Shown here: positions 1 through 8,995 of the stretch, piece by piece
How positions within the stretch are numbered: the first letter of the stretch is position 1
Layout of the letters: each line of letters begins with the position of its first letter
Made by a program: the position numbers and the translations under genes
The notes under the pieces: generated by a model
Told to the model about the DNA's origin: nothing
Databases searched by the model: none
What the model saw: the letters and a program-made list of their open reading frames with translations, nothing else
Source: Simkania negevensis
GTDB lineage: Bacteria > Chlamydiota > Chlamydiia > Chlamydiales > JAFITR01
Direction of reading: 5' to 3'
Assembly: GCA_017116025.1 (NCBI GenBank)
Contig: JAFITR010000004.1
Location: 1-24,842 of the forward strand
DNA: 24,842 bases

Positions 1-22
1 GGAGCGGAGCTGTCAAACCGAC

Positions 23-48
23 AAAAACGGACAGCGCTTCTCTTGTCC
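23..48 (-). terminator. Possible intrinsic terminator after mgtE
   Basis: Read on the minus strand, about 20 bases past the mgtE stop codon, GGACA and TGTCC can pair in a short stem (5 bp, 10-base loop) followed by GTTTTTG. Position and orientation suit a terminator for the TPR-mgtE unit, but the stem is short. The same core (19-41) recurs at 9203-9225 with a longer 7-bp stem, so this is also a member of a local repeat family. Confidence 0.4.
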
Positions 49-69
49 CTGCTGTCTCTGTCGAGGCGG

Positions 70-1557
70 TCAGGTGATGCGTGCGAGGGAGAAGAATTCG
101 AGTGCGGAGCCTACGAGCCGAGCGAGTAGGAGGTATACGAGCATAGAGAGGACATCATTGAGAGCGATAACGATAGGTCCCGCTGCGACAGCGGGGTCGA
201 AGCGTAGCTTGGCAAAGAGCAATGGGGCGAATACACCAAGGAGTGTAGCGGTGAGGCATGCACCGAGCAAGCCAATCCCTACGATAAGGCCGACGGCGAA
301 AGGGGTGGCTTGGAAGACCTCTAGCTCTAGCAGGTTAAGAACGTAAATCACCAGCCCTACTACGACACCGAAGAAAATCCCTGTGAGCATCCCTGTAAAC
401 AGCTCATCTTTAATCGCTTCTCGGCGTAGCCCAGGGGAGAGCATTCCTATGGCCATGCTACGTACAAGGATGGTACTGCACTGGATGCCAACAGTTCCGC
501 TCATCCCTGTGATGAGGGGGATAAAGAAGATAACGAAAGAGAGTAGAACGCCGACAACGGAATCGAAGTAGCTCATGATGCTGGCGGTAATCACACCTGC
601 AAAAACGGTAGGGATAAGCCATGGCATACGAAGCAAGAAACGTTTGAAGATAGACAAGTCCTCAGAGACGTTTTCTGTGGTACCTGCCATACGTGTAATT
701 GTTTCGTCAGCGATATCTTCGATCATCTCAACAACGTCTTCGTATGTCACTACGCCAAGGAGTTTATCGTTCTTCGGATCAACGACAGGCAAAGCGGGGA
801 TCTTATACCTCTCTGCCACATCGACCACTTCGTCGCGCGACGCATCGGGATGAACGGTATGCAAGATGGGCTGCATCATTTGTCTAAGGGGAAGGTGAGG
901 AGGGTTGACGATAAGATTACGTGCGGGGACAAAGCCTATAAGCTCTTCTTGCTGGTTAAAAACAAAAACGCGGCGGGTGAGGTCGATACCCGGGTTGTCC
1001 CTGATATGGGCGGCGGCTCTCCCTAATGTTGTCTCCATATGGAAAGCAAAGAACTCGTTTGTCATCAAACGGCCGGCGGTATTTCTCTTGTGCTGCAGCA
1101 GCTCTTCAACCTTCTGCGCTTTGACCGGTTCAAGGAGGGCAATAATACGCCGCAAGCGGCGGTCTGTCAGGTCTTCAAAGATGTCTACCGCCTCGTCTGT
1201 AGGCATCTCGCTGACGAGGCGTGCTATGCGGTTGTCGTCAAGGTAACGCAACACTGCCAGGCGTGTGCTGCGGTCTGTGTTGATCATGAACTCTACCTTC
1301 GCATCACGATCAGACAGGTTGTCGTACAGAAGGGGGCGCACTCCAGGAGGCAGACTCGAGGCAGCATAGGCTATATCAATCGGCGAGTATTCACATGCCA
1401 ACTTGGCAATGCTGTGCTCGTCAACCTTCGACGTCTCCTTGTTGTACGCCTCAACCAGCTTCTCATGCAGCAGGTCGTCCAGCTGGCTCGTCTTTGATTC
1501 AGCTGAAATAATCGACGGCAACGGCTCTAAAGGCTCCTCCGGAGAATCTTCTACCAC
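70..1557 (-). CDS. mgtE: MgtE-family magnesium channel/transporter
   Basis: Inner-membrane Mg2+ channel of the MgtE/SLC41 family. The order of parts is canonical: a cytoplasmic helical MgtE N domain (about residues 50-155), paired CBS domains (about 165-290) that sense intracellular Mg2+ in studied homologues, and a C-terminal pore domain with about five membrane helices (about 305-490). The pore signature is visible as GMSGTVGIQCSTILVRS, and the conserved aspartate lies in ALNDVLSML. Total length is about 495 residues, normal for the family. The start is chosen at GTG 1557 because GGAGG sits five bases upstream; a TTG four codons earlier would place that GGAGG inside the gene. It lies 70 bases downstream of the TPR gene on the same strand, probably co-transcribed. 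From memory, Chlamydia has the same pairing (CT194-CT195). Confidence 0.93.
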   Translation of the reverse strand: MVEDSPEEPLEPLPSIISAESKTSQLDDLLHEKLVEAYNKETSKVDEHSIAKLACEYSPIDIAYAASSLPPGVRPLLYDNLSDRDAKVEFMINTDRSTRLAVLRYLDDNRIARLVSEMPTDEAVDIFEDLTDRRLRRIIALLEPVKAQKVEELLQHKRNTAGRLMTNEFFAFHMETTLGRAAAHIRDNPGIDLTRRVFVFNQQEELIGFVPARNLIVNPPHLPLRQMMQPILHTVHPDASRDEVVDVAERYKIPALPVVDPKNDKLLGVVTYEDVVEMIEDIADETITRMAGTTENVSEDLSIFKRFLLRMPWLIPTVFAGVITASIMSYFDSVVGVLLSFVIFFIPLITGMSGTVGIQCSTILVRSMAIGMLSPGLRREAIKDELFTGMLTGIFFGVVVGLVIYVLNLLELEVFQATPFAVGLIVGIGLLGACLTATLLGVFAPLLFAKLRFDPAVAAGPIVIALNDVLSMLVYLLLARLVGSALEFFSLARIT

Positions 1558-1627
1558 ACTTTCCTCCAATGGGCACGATGGACAAAGTAAACATTATGAA
1601 CCATACAGACATAATGAACAATTAGAC

Positions 1628-3712
1628 TTATTCTTGTTCGGGCTGTTCATTTTCGAGTGAACGGATGAAGTTTTGGAAGGAGTCAGTTTTTTTAAGTCCT
1701 TCCAGCCATTCGTCTTCCCAGATGTCTGCCAGAGACGGCAGAGAGTGGTGTTCCTTGGCCTTTTCCAGATATTGCATTGCAACGCCATATTCGTTCTGCA
1801 TAGCATAGAGGCATGCGATGTTGTAATAAGCTCCGATATTACCAAGAGCAGCGGCCTGCATCAGTTTATTAGCCGCATCTTGTAACAACATTTCTTCCAA
1901 GTGTGGGCTAGAGGGATCGGAGACAAGTTGCGACAAGTTCAACAAGGTGATACCCCAATCATTCCATACGATCTCATCTTCCGGTTCTTCTTGCGAAAGC
2001 TCTTGAAAATAGTCTGCTGCGCGGTAAAAGACATCGGGATCAACGCTCGTCTCTCCCTGGTGTGTGAGGGCCAGGGCAAGGTTGTACTTCGCATCGGCGT
2101 AGTCAGGGTCGGCCTCTAGGACGAAGTTCAGGATGTCAACCGCCCTCTGATAGTTGTGATCCGGTTTGTAGAAATCACCAAGGAAATCGAGGGCACACCC
2201 GTAGTTGTAGAGCCATTCGAGATCAGGGTTGCCACTCATCCCTCCCCTCAAAGCAATCGCCTTCTCAAACTTCTCTACTGCGGCCTCAACCCTTTCTCGC
2301 AAAGGGGCTGTCTCCGCCATACGCATGAGGATTACTCCCCACAGATTCCACATCTTGGCATAGTGGGCACCATGAGAGACAACGGATTTTGCCGAACAAT
2401 CGTCGGCCTGCTCGTAGGCGATGTAGTCATTATGTAACTCTGCAGTATAGAGATGCGCAAGGGACAGACCATGCCACAGCCAAGGGTAGGTATTGTCGAT
2501 AGAAAGGCCATACTCAAATTTTTCTATCGCTTGGACGTAATAATTCTCTTCTCCAAAGTACTCTCCCAGGGCAAGTAGCGCCATGCCGTAGACATACCAC
2601 AACCATGGGTCTTCAGAGAGCCCCTCTACCGCCTGCTGTACAGATTTTTCTGCTGCATGAAGCAAATCGAGACGTTCGGCATACTGTCCCAACAAGCATA
2701 GCGCTTCACTCTTAGTCCCTAGGATAAGGGGGTGATCGTCGACAAAAGACTCTGCCGCCTCGATTTTTTCCAACGCCTCTTCAAAGCAGCTAGGATCGTG
2801 GGAGACTTGTCCTTCTTCGATACGCAACCTTGCCCATTCTGTCCAAAGCATTTCGTCATCGACCTTCATCTTCGCCACGTGGGCAAAAGCAGTGTCGGCA
2901 ATAGCAAAATGGTCATATTGTCCCGACATCTCGAAGAGGAATTTTGCTGCCCGGCCAAGGTGAAGATAGCCTTCGTAAAAGAGAGGATCTTCTGTGACAC
3001 TTTTTTGATAGTATTGAATCGCTTGTAAGAAGAGGGAAGGGTCATCAATGAGCTGTCCGAGGAAACAGAGTGTATCGGCATGGGCAATACGAAATTTGGA
3101 GCTCATCGCCCCCAGCTTCTCTGCATGTTGAAAATGTTCGAGGGCCTGGCTAAAATCGACAGCCTCGCCCGACAACTCTCCCTGCTCGGCCCAGACACAT
3201 CCCCACTCTACATAGAGGTCCGCAAGCTTAATAGGATCGCCTGCAGGGAGCTTTGCTGCCTGAGCAAAAAGCTCATGGCCCTGCAGCAGTAGCTTGGGCT
3301 CGTGACGCATCTGTCCAAGATTCAAGGCTGTCTTACCATGAAGGTAAAAGAGGTCAAAGCAAGCCCCTTCCCGTTTCTTTGATTCTTCAAACTCCTTAGC
3401 AGCAATGACAAGACACTTTTCCAACTCGTTGTTCATGCCATAGTCAAACCATGCCTGTCCGATGAGAAACGCTACTTTTGAAGAACGCGGACAAATAGCC
3501 TTAGCAAGAGAGAAGCGCGAATGTGCCTCCTCATCGTTGTCATCAAGGAGCTTCTTTCCCTCCTCAATAAAAAGCAGCGCAAGCTCTTCTTTCTCTGTAG
3601 GATCAAGCTTTTCCCAATGAACAGGTTCTCTAGACTGAGCAAGCTTGCGGAATGCCTTGTGAACGTGTGAGCTTTTGCCCCCTGTACGAAATTTTTCTCT
3701 TCCTCTTTCCAT
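1628..3712 (-). CDS. Tetratricopeptide (TPR) repeat protein, CT195-like
   Basis: A 694-residue, mostly helical protein made of many degenerate TPR units: recurring patterns such as LWYVYGMALLALGEY, PWLWHGLSLAHLYTA and DAKYNLALALTHQGE run from about residue 60 to 670. It has no signal peptide or membrane segment, so it is probably cytoplasmic and acts as a protein-binding scaffold. The partner is unknown. The ATG at 3712 has no convincing ribosome-binding site, but no better start is visible downstream. It precedes mgtE by a short gap, and the same TPR-mgtE pairing is known in Chlamydia as CT195-CT194 (from memory). Whether it regulates magnesium uptake or is simply a neighbour cannot be told from sequence. 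Confidence 0.85.
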   Translation of the reverse strand: MERGREKFRTGGKSSHVHKAFRKLAQSREPVHWEKLDPTEKEELALLFIEEGKKLLDDNDEEAHSRFSLAKAICPRSSKVAFLIGQAWFDYGMNNELEKCLVIAAKEFEESKKREGACFDLFYLHGKTALNLGQMRHEPKLLLQGHELFAQAAKLPAGDPIKLADLYVEWGCVWAEQGELSGEAVDFSQALEHFQHAEKLGAMSSKFRIAHADTLCFLGQLIDDPSLFLQAIQYYQKSVTEDPLFYEGYLHLGRAAKFLFEMSGQYDHFAIADTAFAHVAKMKVDDEMLWTEWARLRIEEGQVSHDPSCFEEALEKIEAAESFVDDHPLILGTKSEALCLLGQYAERLDLLHAAEKSVQQAVEGLSEDPWLWYVYGMALLALGEYFGEENYYVQAIEKFEYGLSIDNTYPWLWHGLSLAHLYTAELHNDYIAYEQADDCSAKSVVSHGAHYAKMWNLWGVILMRMAETAPLRERVEAAVEKFEKAIALRGGMSGNPDLEWLYNYGCALDFLGDFYKPDHNYQRAVDILNFVLEADPDYADAKYNLALALTHQGETSVDPDVFYRAADYFQELSQEEPEDEIVWNDWGITLLNLSQLVSDPSSPHLEEMLLQDAANKLMQAAALGNIGAYYNIACLYAMQNEYGVAMQYLEKAKEHHSLPSLADIWEDEWLEGLKKTDSFQNFIRSLENEQPEQE

Positions 3713-3756
3713 AAGGCGAACAATAATTTAGCAACCCATTTTCCTCAATCGAAAAG

Positions 3757-3800
3757 GTTAACAAAGCAGCGGAAGCGTTTCCCTCCGGTGTCTCGTTAAC
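3757..3800. repeat. Miniature GTTAAC inverted-repeat element
   Basis: A 44-bp element in the 114-bp gap between the FecR gene and the TPR gene. It begins and ends with GTTAAC. Each end reads inward as GTTAAC followed by a related module: GTTAACAAAGCAGCGGAAGCG from the left and GTTAACGAGACACCGGAGG then GAAACGC from the right. The same module occurs at 14353-14596 and 20246-20267, so this looks like a short member of a dispersed palindromic family. Confidence 0.6.
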
Positions 3801-3826
3801 CGTCGTTGTTTGCCTGCTTAAAAATC

Positions 3827-6800
3827 TTAGTTGCTGGAACTTGAAATTTCTACACCGAAAGCTCCTGTTGCCGAGTGTGTCGTGTTTTGTGCGTTGAAGA
3901 CACCAGCAGCCTCATTAGGCTGGAATGTCGTTCCGACACTATTTACCGTACCGGTGAAGGCTCCTTGGAACTGTCCTGATCCTGCATTGTTAAGCGTCGT
4001 TGTTCCACTAAATTGTGCCTTCAAATTACCAGCGCTATCAGTCAGTATCCCTCCAGCCATTTGGATCTCGTGTGCTCCGAGGTTAACGCTTCCTGTCACC
4101 ATTTTGTCAGCTGTATTTTTCATATGTATAATAAGATGTGCAGAACCTGACTGAATGAATGGTGTGATGCCAGTGCTATAAATGGTACCGATGGCCTCAC
4201 CTCTATAGCTATACTCTGTTACTCCAGCAAAATGGAAAGCCATGCTGCTAAAGTCGGGGATAAGGTCAAAGGTTGCTACATCAGTCATCGCAAAATAGGC
4301 AGAGGCATGTTCTTCATCGATATCGAAGATACCTGAAGCCAGGTCAGACGCTGAGAAGCCAGACCAGTCGCGCACGTTCCACAATCCCCAGCTGATATGA
4401 TCGTACTGATCAAGACCAGGCAAGCCGACGATAAAGCTATTGGTGTTGGTATCGACTGCACTTATCACAACAGAAAGATCAGTCCAGCCAGTATGTCCGT
4501 TAACTGGGACAAAAGAGGATCCCGCGATCTCTATAGCAGAGAAGAAAGCATCTTTGGAGATAAAAATGTTCTCACTACTATTTGTCGATGGAATCAATGT
4601 CGTAAGGCTATTGTGGCCGTAGACAGCAGATTGAGCTGCATCCAGCATACGTGGGCTTGTGCTGACGACAGAAAGGCCTATAGTCAACGAAGAATTCGTC
4701 GTGTCGAGAGAGAAGAGGTTGGTTCCTGTGGATGTGACTTCGACACCTGCCCAGAACCCTGCCATTTTGAACGATGTTGTTGTTGTCGAGGGGGTTTGAT
4801 AGGCGGCAAAACCGACACTGTTGGTGTGTTCAATGAATGGAATCGCAACCGTACCACTCAAGAAAGTAGTGCTCGAAGAAACTACCGACGCACTAGCATC
4901 ACCATCGGTATAGTTGAAGATGATCCCTTCTGCATCAGTAGAATCCGTAATATCGCTGTCGCCGATAAAATAACCGGACAGCAAACCTTCGCTGTCAGTG
5001 AAGCTCTTGTAGTTTCTACCAAAGGCAGTGACAACGGAATAGGAAGAAGCGCTGTAGTCCACGCGCCCCCCTTCGCTAGATTGAACAACAGATCCACCCT
5101 GTGTAATAGTAAAGAGTCCCAGATTGGCGTGAAAGGTGATCGCATCAAATGCAGACGTATCGTAGAAGTGGAAAGTAGCATGGCCTGAATCACTGAGGAG
5201 TACGCTAGAAGGTATCGTTAAGCTATTCGTCGAGATAGTCGATGGGTCAAGCTCAAGATAGTAGTTGAGGTAGTTTGCCCCTTTGTAGATACGCCCAGCC
5301 AAAGAGCTCGTGCTGAATGTCGACGGCTTATACGGAATCCCTGCAACGAAGTGCGAGTTGGAAGCAGGGTTAACGAGAATCGAGCTGCTCCCTTGACCAA
5401 ACATATTGACGACACCATGGATCACCGATTTTGTTGCAAGGAGGTTGTCCGTAGAAGACCTGTAAAAGGTAGTGAACTCATCTCCATTGAAATAAGGAGG
5501 ATCTTGTGTCATCAAAAACGACGACCCTTGCACCATGGAATAGCTGGCGCTGTCCCCTGCATGCAAGGCAGCAAAAAGTGTTCCACTGTCGTAGGCTACG
5601 CTATGTCCTGTGACACTACTGCTGCTGATGCTTGCTCCTATCGCAATAGAGGTTGAAGAAAAATCATCGCTCAAATAGGTATAGCTACCTGCTGCGCTGT
5701 TTGGAGCTAAGCTCGTTGAGCCGATCGTAGTTTGGAACTCGCTAAAATTAGCAAGGATGCCTAAATCGGAGATATTGAGCAGGTCAGTATCGACAATGCC
5801 AGTGCTATTGATTGTGATCTCCGATAGCGCCAAGAAACCGGTGTAGGACTCTGACACAGCGTGTACATTGCTACCGGATTTGTAGGTTGTCTGTGACGCC
5901 TCTGCTGAATCGAAAAACGTTGCATTGAGGGTATGTCCCAGCTTGGCTGCGTCATTAGCCAACAGAGACGTTGGTGTAGCAAAGCTGACATCTCCTGCCA
6001 CAACGAGTCCCTCGGGGAGAGTATACTCTGTCCCGGTAGAAGAGTAGTACCTATGCTGACCCATATACTGCACTGTATTGTCAGGGTCTGAGCCGGAAGT
6101 AGTGATGAATGGACTTAAAATGCCTGGAAAGCTTGTCCCGTACTCTCTGAAGTAAGTGGTAAGTATGCTCTTCTCAAGAGTGTTGTTGGAAAATGTATCG
6201 GCTATCTGCGAAGCTGTTGCCAGCCCCATGTCTGACAAAAACTGTCCTGAAGCGATCGTGAAGTCGTGTCCAGCAGGGATGTAATAGGTGATGTCACTTA
6301 TTAGTTTGCCACTGTTGTCAACTTCAGCGTAATAGGATACACCGAACAACTCTGAGTAGGAGGCTTCGTATCCGTGGCCAAGCAAAGTCGTACCAAGTAC
6401 TCTGTTATTCAACGTATCAATCAACGCAACAGCTCGCTGTCTCATCAGATTAACAGGGTTACCACCGATTGCAAAGGGAATGCCATTAAGTTCTGTAAGT
6501 GATCCTGAATAGTTAGTCCCGCCCCTTATTAGGTCATTAAGGGATGTGGACAATTCTCCAAACTTAGTCTGGTTCAACCCTAGGCTCTCGGCAGTAATTG
6601 TACCGCTGGAGAAATCAGTAAGTACGCCGCTGATCAAATCTGCATCGATATTGTAAGTGTATTCTCCGGCGAGAGTATTCAAGTCAGCGGTATAGAACAG
6701 TAGTCGGGGCACAGAGCTTGTGGAGGAGACCGTTGAAGTGGTATTTGTAGAATATAGAGTTGACACATCTGCCGTAGGCGCTAAAGTACCACCATAGAAA

Positions 6801-8995
6801 ATCTCCATCGCCACGCCATCGTTTTCATCAAACACTGTACGCTGACCAGCGAAGAAAGAAGGAGGCAGCTCCACAATCTTACCCAATGTATCGGAAGTTT
6901 TCTGAAGCGTTCCTACAAGGATACGTGTCTCTTCAACAGAAGTCGCCGACAGAGTCAACCCAAGATACTCGTGTAAAGAAATGGGTGATGCCAAAGCGTT
7001 GTCGGCAAAAAACGCATTTCTAAAAAGAAGGCCGCCTGTCTCGGTACCGAGCAATGCAGCTTTGGTCTGGTTCAACTGTCCATCAGTAAGACTGAGGCCC
7101 GTATGGAAAATATCTGTGCTACCGAGAGAGGCATTCGAATCTGCTCCGAACTGTGTATGGTAGGGTGCATGTTGGATAAGCGCAGTAGCAATCGCAGTGG
7201 AAAACTCCCCATCGACAACCTGTAAGGTATAAAGAGGAGTCGTGCTTGCCCCATCTTTAACATTAACATATTTCACAGTCCCCACGCCCTCGTTGGCGCC
7301 AGAAAATGGCAGGCCTACAGCAAGCGATCCACCAATAAAATATTGGGTAGTGCTCTCATTAAGCGCGGAAAAAACATCTGTTTTAGCAATGACCGCCAAA
7401 GAATGCCCTTCATACAGTGTCTGCGCAACTATATCCTCCACACCAGCATAGATGTCAGTTACATTGAAGATGGGCATATCAGACACATATTGAAAATCTT
7501 CCGGTTGATACTCTCCCGATGAAAAGAATGTCTTCATGTCAGAAAAGACAGGGTCAAAGGCCGCTGTAGGGAATCCAAGATCAAAGCCACCTTCAGGAAA
7601 TCCGAAGTCACCTCCACCAAAATCAAAATCTCCTCCACCAGGAGGAATCATATGAGTATCTCCGACAGAACCAAAGCCAAAGTCACCTCCACCAAAATCA
7701 AAATCTCCTCTACCAGGAGGCATCATAGGAGCATCTCCGACAGGGAAAGCAACAGGAGCGTCATCGCCAGGAACGAAAGGAAAAAAACGGCTCTCGCCGT
7801 CAGGAGCAACATGGGGTTTATCGCTAAGACCAGGAAGATGATGGGGTTCATCTCCAGGAGCAAAATCCATATCGTCCCTGCCTTGGCCTTCAACGTGCTC
7901 ATCGCCAGGAGCAAAATCCATATCCTCCCTGCCTTGGCCTTCAACGTGCTCATCGCCAGGAGTAGAATCCATATCGTCCCTGCCTTGGCCTTCAACGTGC
8001 TCAGCATCAACTGACAACGGTATTAACGAAGTAGTGCTTACTGAACCTAACGTGTTGTTATCGACCTCAAAACCCTCTGTGTTAACAACGTTCATCAGGA
8101 CATTTCCAGCCTCAACATCGACGAATTCAACCTGCATAGGGGTCCAGCCCATTTCAGTTTGCAGCTCAGCATTAAAGTCCAATACGGAAGCCATATAGAC
8201 AGGAGGTGCACCGCCTACCAGATGAAGTGTTGGAGTTGCCATGTCACTGCTAATCACAAAAGCATTTTCAGGAATAGGAAAAGCACCCGGTGGCCCAACA
8301 ACGGGAGGGATTGGACCTCCTCCTGGCACAATATAGCCTTCTGGCCCAAAAAAAACTGCTACAGGAACAAAGAAAATATGAGAAACATCGCCATTCACAT
8401 CAGAAAATGCCGTCACCGTCGTATATGGTACACCGTTCTGAAGACCTGTTTGTGTCGTACCCGAAGTTCCTCGAATCCCGATGGTACCCGTCGCTGTTTC
8501 AATATTTACCTCGCCCGTTTTGGCAATCTTACCAGCATAAAAATTTGTCGTACCTTCGGCAAAATAGATCTCGTTGACTCCTTTCCCTGTCTTTTTATCC
8601 CATGAGTAGTCTTTAAAGAGGAAGTCACTCACACCAGTAAGTTTAAAGAGAGCACCGTCCATTAGTACCATCTGTACATAGGCTTTCGCCCCCGTCAAAA
8701 TCCTGTCTCCTTCATAGATGGGTGTCTTAATTTTTAAGAGCTCTTTTTCTCCCGTCCCCGCATCGACACGATAGTTTTTATCTCCCTTGGACAATAGGAC
8801 AATACCAATCTTTTCGCGCTCTACTGTCGGTATTTTCGACACTGTTGTTGTTGTAATTCGCGACACATCAGCTGCAGCGGCAATACTACCCTCTAACGGA
8901 AACGGCGCTTGAGCAGAGAAAGCCACCCCGCTAAACACCATGAAGATAGAAACTGTAAAAGCAAATAAAACATTGAACTTTTTCTGCATAAACAT
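3827..8995 (-). CDS. Very large exported FecR-domain protein
   Basis: About 1722 residues. An N-terminal signal peptide (lysines, then a hydrophobic stretch ending near AFSAQA) is followed by a FecR domain at about residues 60-190, with the typical pattern VLLSKGDKNY, IYEGDRILTG, VQMVLMDGALFKL and a final ATGTIGIRGTSGT. In known proteins this small beta domain often sits at the front of large secreted or surface proteins; here it need not imply iron sensing. Next come three 17-residue acidic repeats (HVEGQGRDDMDFAPGDE type) and two copies of a Gly/Asp/Phe-rich 25-residue unit. The remaining ~1200 residues are Ser/Thr-rich and beta-rich with almost no cysteine. No C-terminal barrel or anchor is seen. 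Start: ATG 8995, with AGGG seven bases upstream; GTG 8998 and ATG 8989 are alternatives. The function is unknown; a surface or secreted adhesin-like role is an inference. Confidence 0.85.
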   Translation of the reverse strand: MFMQKKFNVLFAFTVSIFMVFSGVAFSAQAPFPLEGSIAAAADVSRITTTTVSKIPTVEREKIGIVLLSKGDKNYRVDAGTGEKELLKIKTPIYEGDRILTGAKAYVQMVLMDGALFKLTGVSDFLFKDYSWDKKTGKGVNEIYFAEGTTNFYAGKIAKTGEVNIETATGTIGIRGTSGTTQTGLQNGVPYTTVTAFSDVNGDVSHIFFVPVAVFFGPEGYIVPGGGPIPPVVGPPGAFPIPENAFVISSDMATPTLHLVGGAPPVYMASVLDFNAELQTEMGWTPMQVEFVDVEAGNVLMNVVNTEGFEVDNNTLGSVSTTSLIPLSVDAEHVEGQGRDDMDSTPGDEHVEGQGREDMDFAPGDEHVEGQGRDDMDFAPGDEPHHLPGLSDKPHVAPDGESRFFPFVPGDDAPVAFPVGDAPMMPPGRGDFDFGGGDFGFGSVGDTHMIPPGGGDFDFGGGDFGFPEGGFDLGFPTAAFDPVFSDMKTFFSSGEYQPEDFQYVSDMPIFNVTDIYAGVEDIVAQTLYEGHSLAVIAKTDVFSALNESTTQYFIGGSLAVGLPFSGANEGVGTVKYVNVKDGASTTPLYTLQVVDGEFSTAIATALIQHAPYHTQFGADSNASLGSTDIFHTGLSLTDGQLNQTKAALLGTETGGLLFRNAFFADNALASPISLHEYLGLTLSATSVEETRILVGTLQKTSDTLGKIVELPPSFFAGQRTVFDENDGVAMEIFYGGTLAPTADVSTLYSTNTTSTVSSTSSVPRLLFYTADLNTLAGEYTYNIDADLISGVLTDFSSGTITAESLGLNQTKFGELSTSLNDLIRGGTNYSGSLTELNGIPFAIGGNPVNLMRQRAVALIDTLNNRVLGTTLLGHGYEASYSELFGVSYYAEVDNSGKLISDITYYIPAGHDFTIASGQFLSDMGLATASQIADTFSNNTLEKSILTTYFREYGTSFPGILSPFITTSGSDPDNTVQYMGQHRYYSSTGTEYTLPEGLVVAGDVSFATPTSLLANDAAKLGHTLNATFFDSAEASQTTYKSGSNVHAVSESYTGFLALSEITINSTGIVDTDLLNISDLGILANFSEFQTTIGSTSLAPNSAAGSYTYLSDDFSSTSIAIGASISSSSVTGHSVAYDSGTLFAALHAGDSASYSMVQGSSFLMTQDPPYFNGDEFTTFYRSSTDNLLATKSVIHGVVNMFGQGSSSILVNPASNSHFVAGIPYKPSTFSTSSLAGRIYKGANYLNYYLELDPSTISTNSLTIPSSVLLSDSGHATFHFYDTSAFDAITFHANLGLFTITQGGSVVQSSEGGRVDYSASSYSVVTAFGRNYKSFTDSEGLLSGYFIGDSDITDSTDAEGIIFNYTDGDASASVVSSSTTFLSGTVAIPFIEHTNSVGFAAYQTPSTTTTSFKMAGFWAGVEVTSTGTNLFSLDTTNSSLTIGLSVVSTSPRMLDAAQSAVYGHNSLTTLIPSTNSSENIFISKDAFFSAIEIAGSSFVPVNGHTGWTDLSVVISAVDTNTNSFIVGLPGLDQYDHISWGLWNVRDWSGFSASDLASGIFDIDEEHASAYFAMTDVATFDLIPDFSSMAFHFAGVTEYSYRGEAIGTIYSTGITPFIQSGSAHLIIHMKNTADKMVTGSVNLGAHEIQMAGGILTDSAGNLKAQFSGTTTLNNAGSGQFQGAFTGTVNSVGTTFQPNEAAGVFNAQNTTHSATGAFGVEISSSSN
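7607..7756. repeat. 75-bp direct repeat (two copies) inside the FecR gene
   Basis: Two near-identical copies with a period of 75 bp, starting at 7607 and 7682. They encode a 25-residue unit centred on PPGGGDFDFGGGDFGF. In-frame, glycine/aspartate/phenylalanine-rich, probably a flexible linker that can expand or contract by recombination. Confidence 0.75.
7851..8003. repeat. 51-bp tandem repeat (three copies) inside the FecR gene
   Basis: Three head-to-tail 51-bp units starting at 7851, 7902 and 7953, differing at only a few bases. They encode three 17-residue acidic units of the type HVEGQGRDDMDFAPGDE. The period is a multiple of three, so changes in copy number keep the frame. The high identity indicates recent duplication or gene conversion. 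Confidence 0.9.

Noticed and set aside
3827..4700. Autotransporter beta-barrel at the end of the FecR protein
   Set aside because: The C-terminus ends in GVEISSSSN without the alternating strands and terminal aromatic residue of a barrel.
4397..5188. A 263-codon open frame on the plus strand inside the FecR gene
   Set aside because: It lies wholly antisense to a well-supported gene with signal peptide and FecR domain; its protein has no recognisable pattern and no ribosome site.
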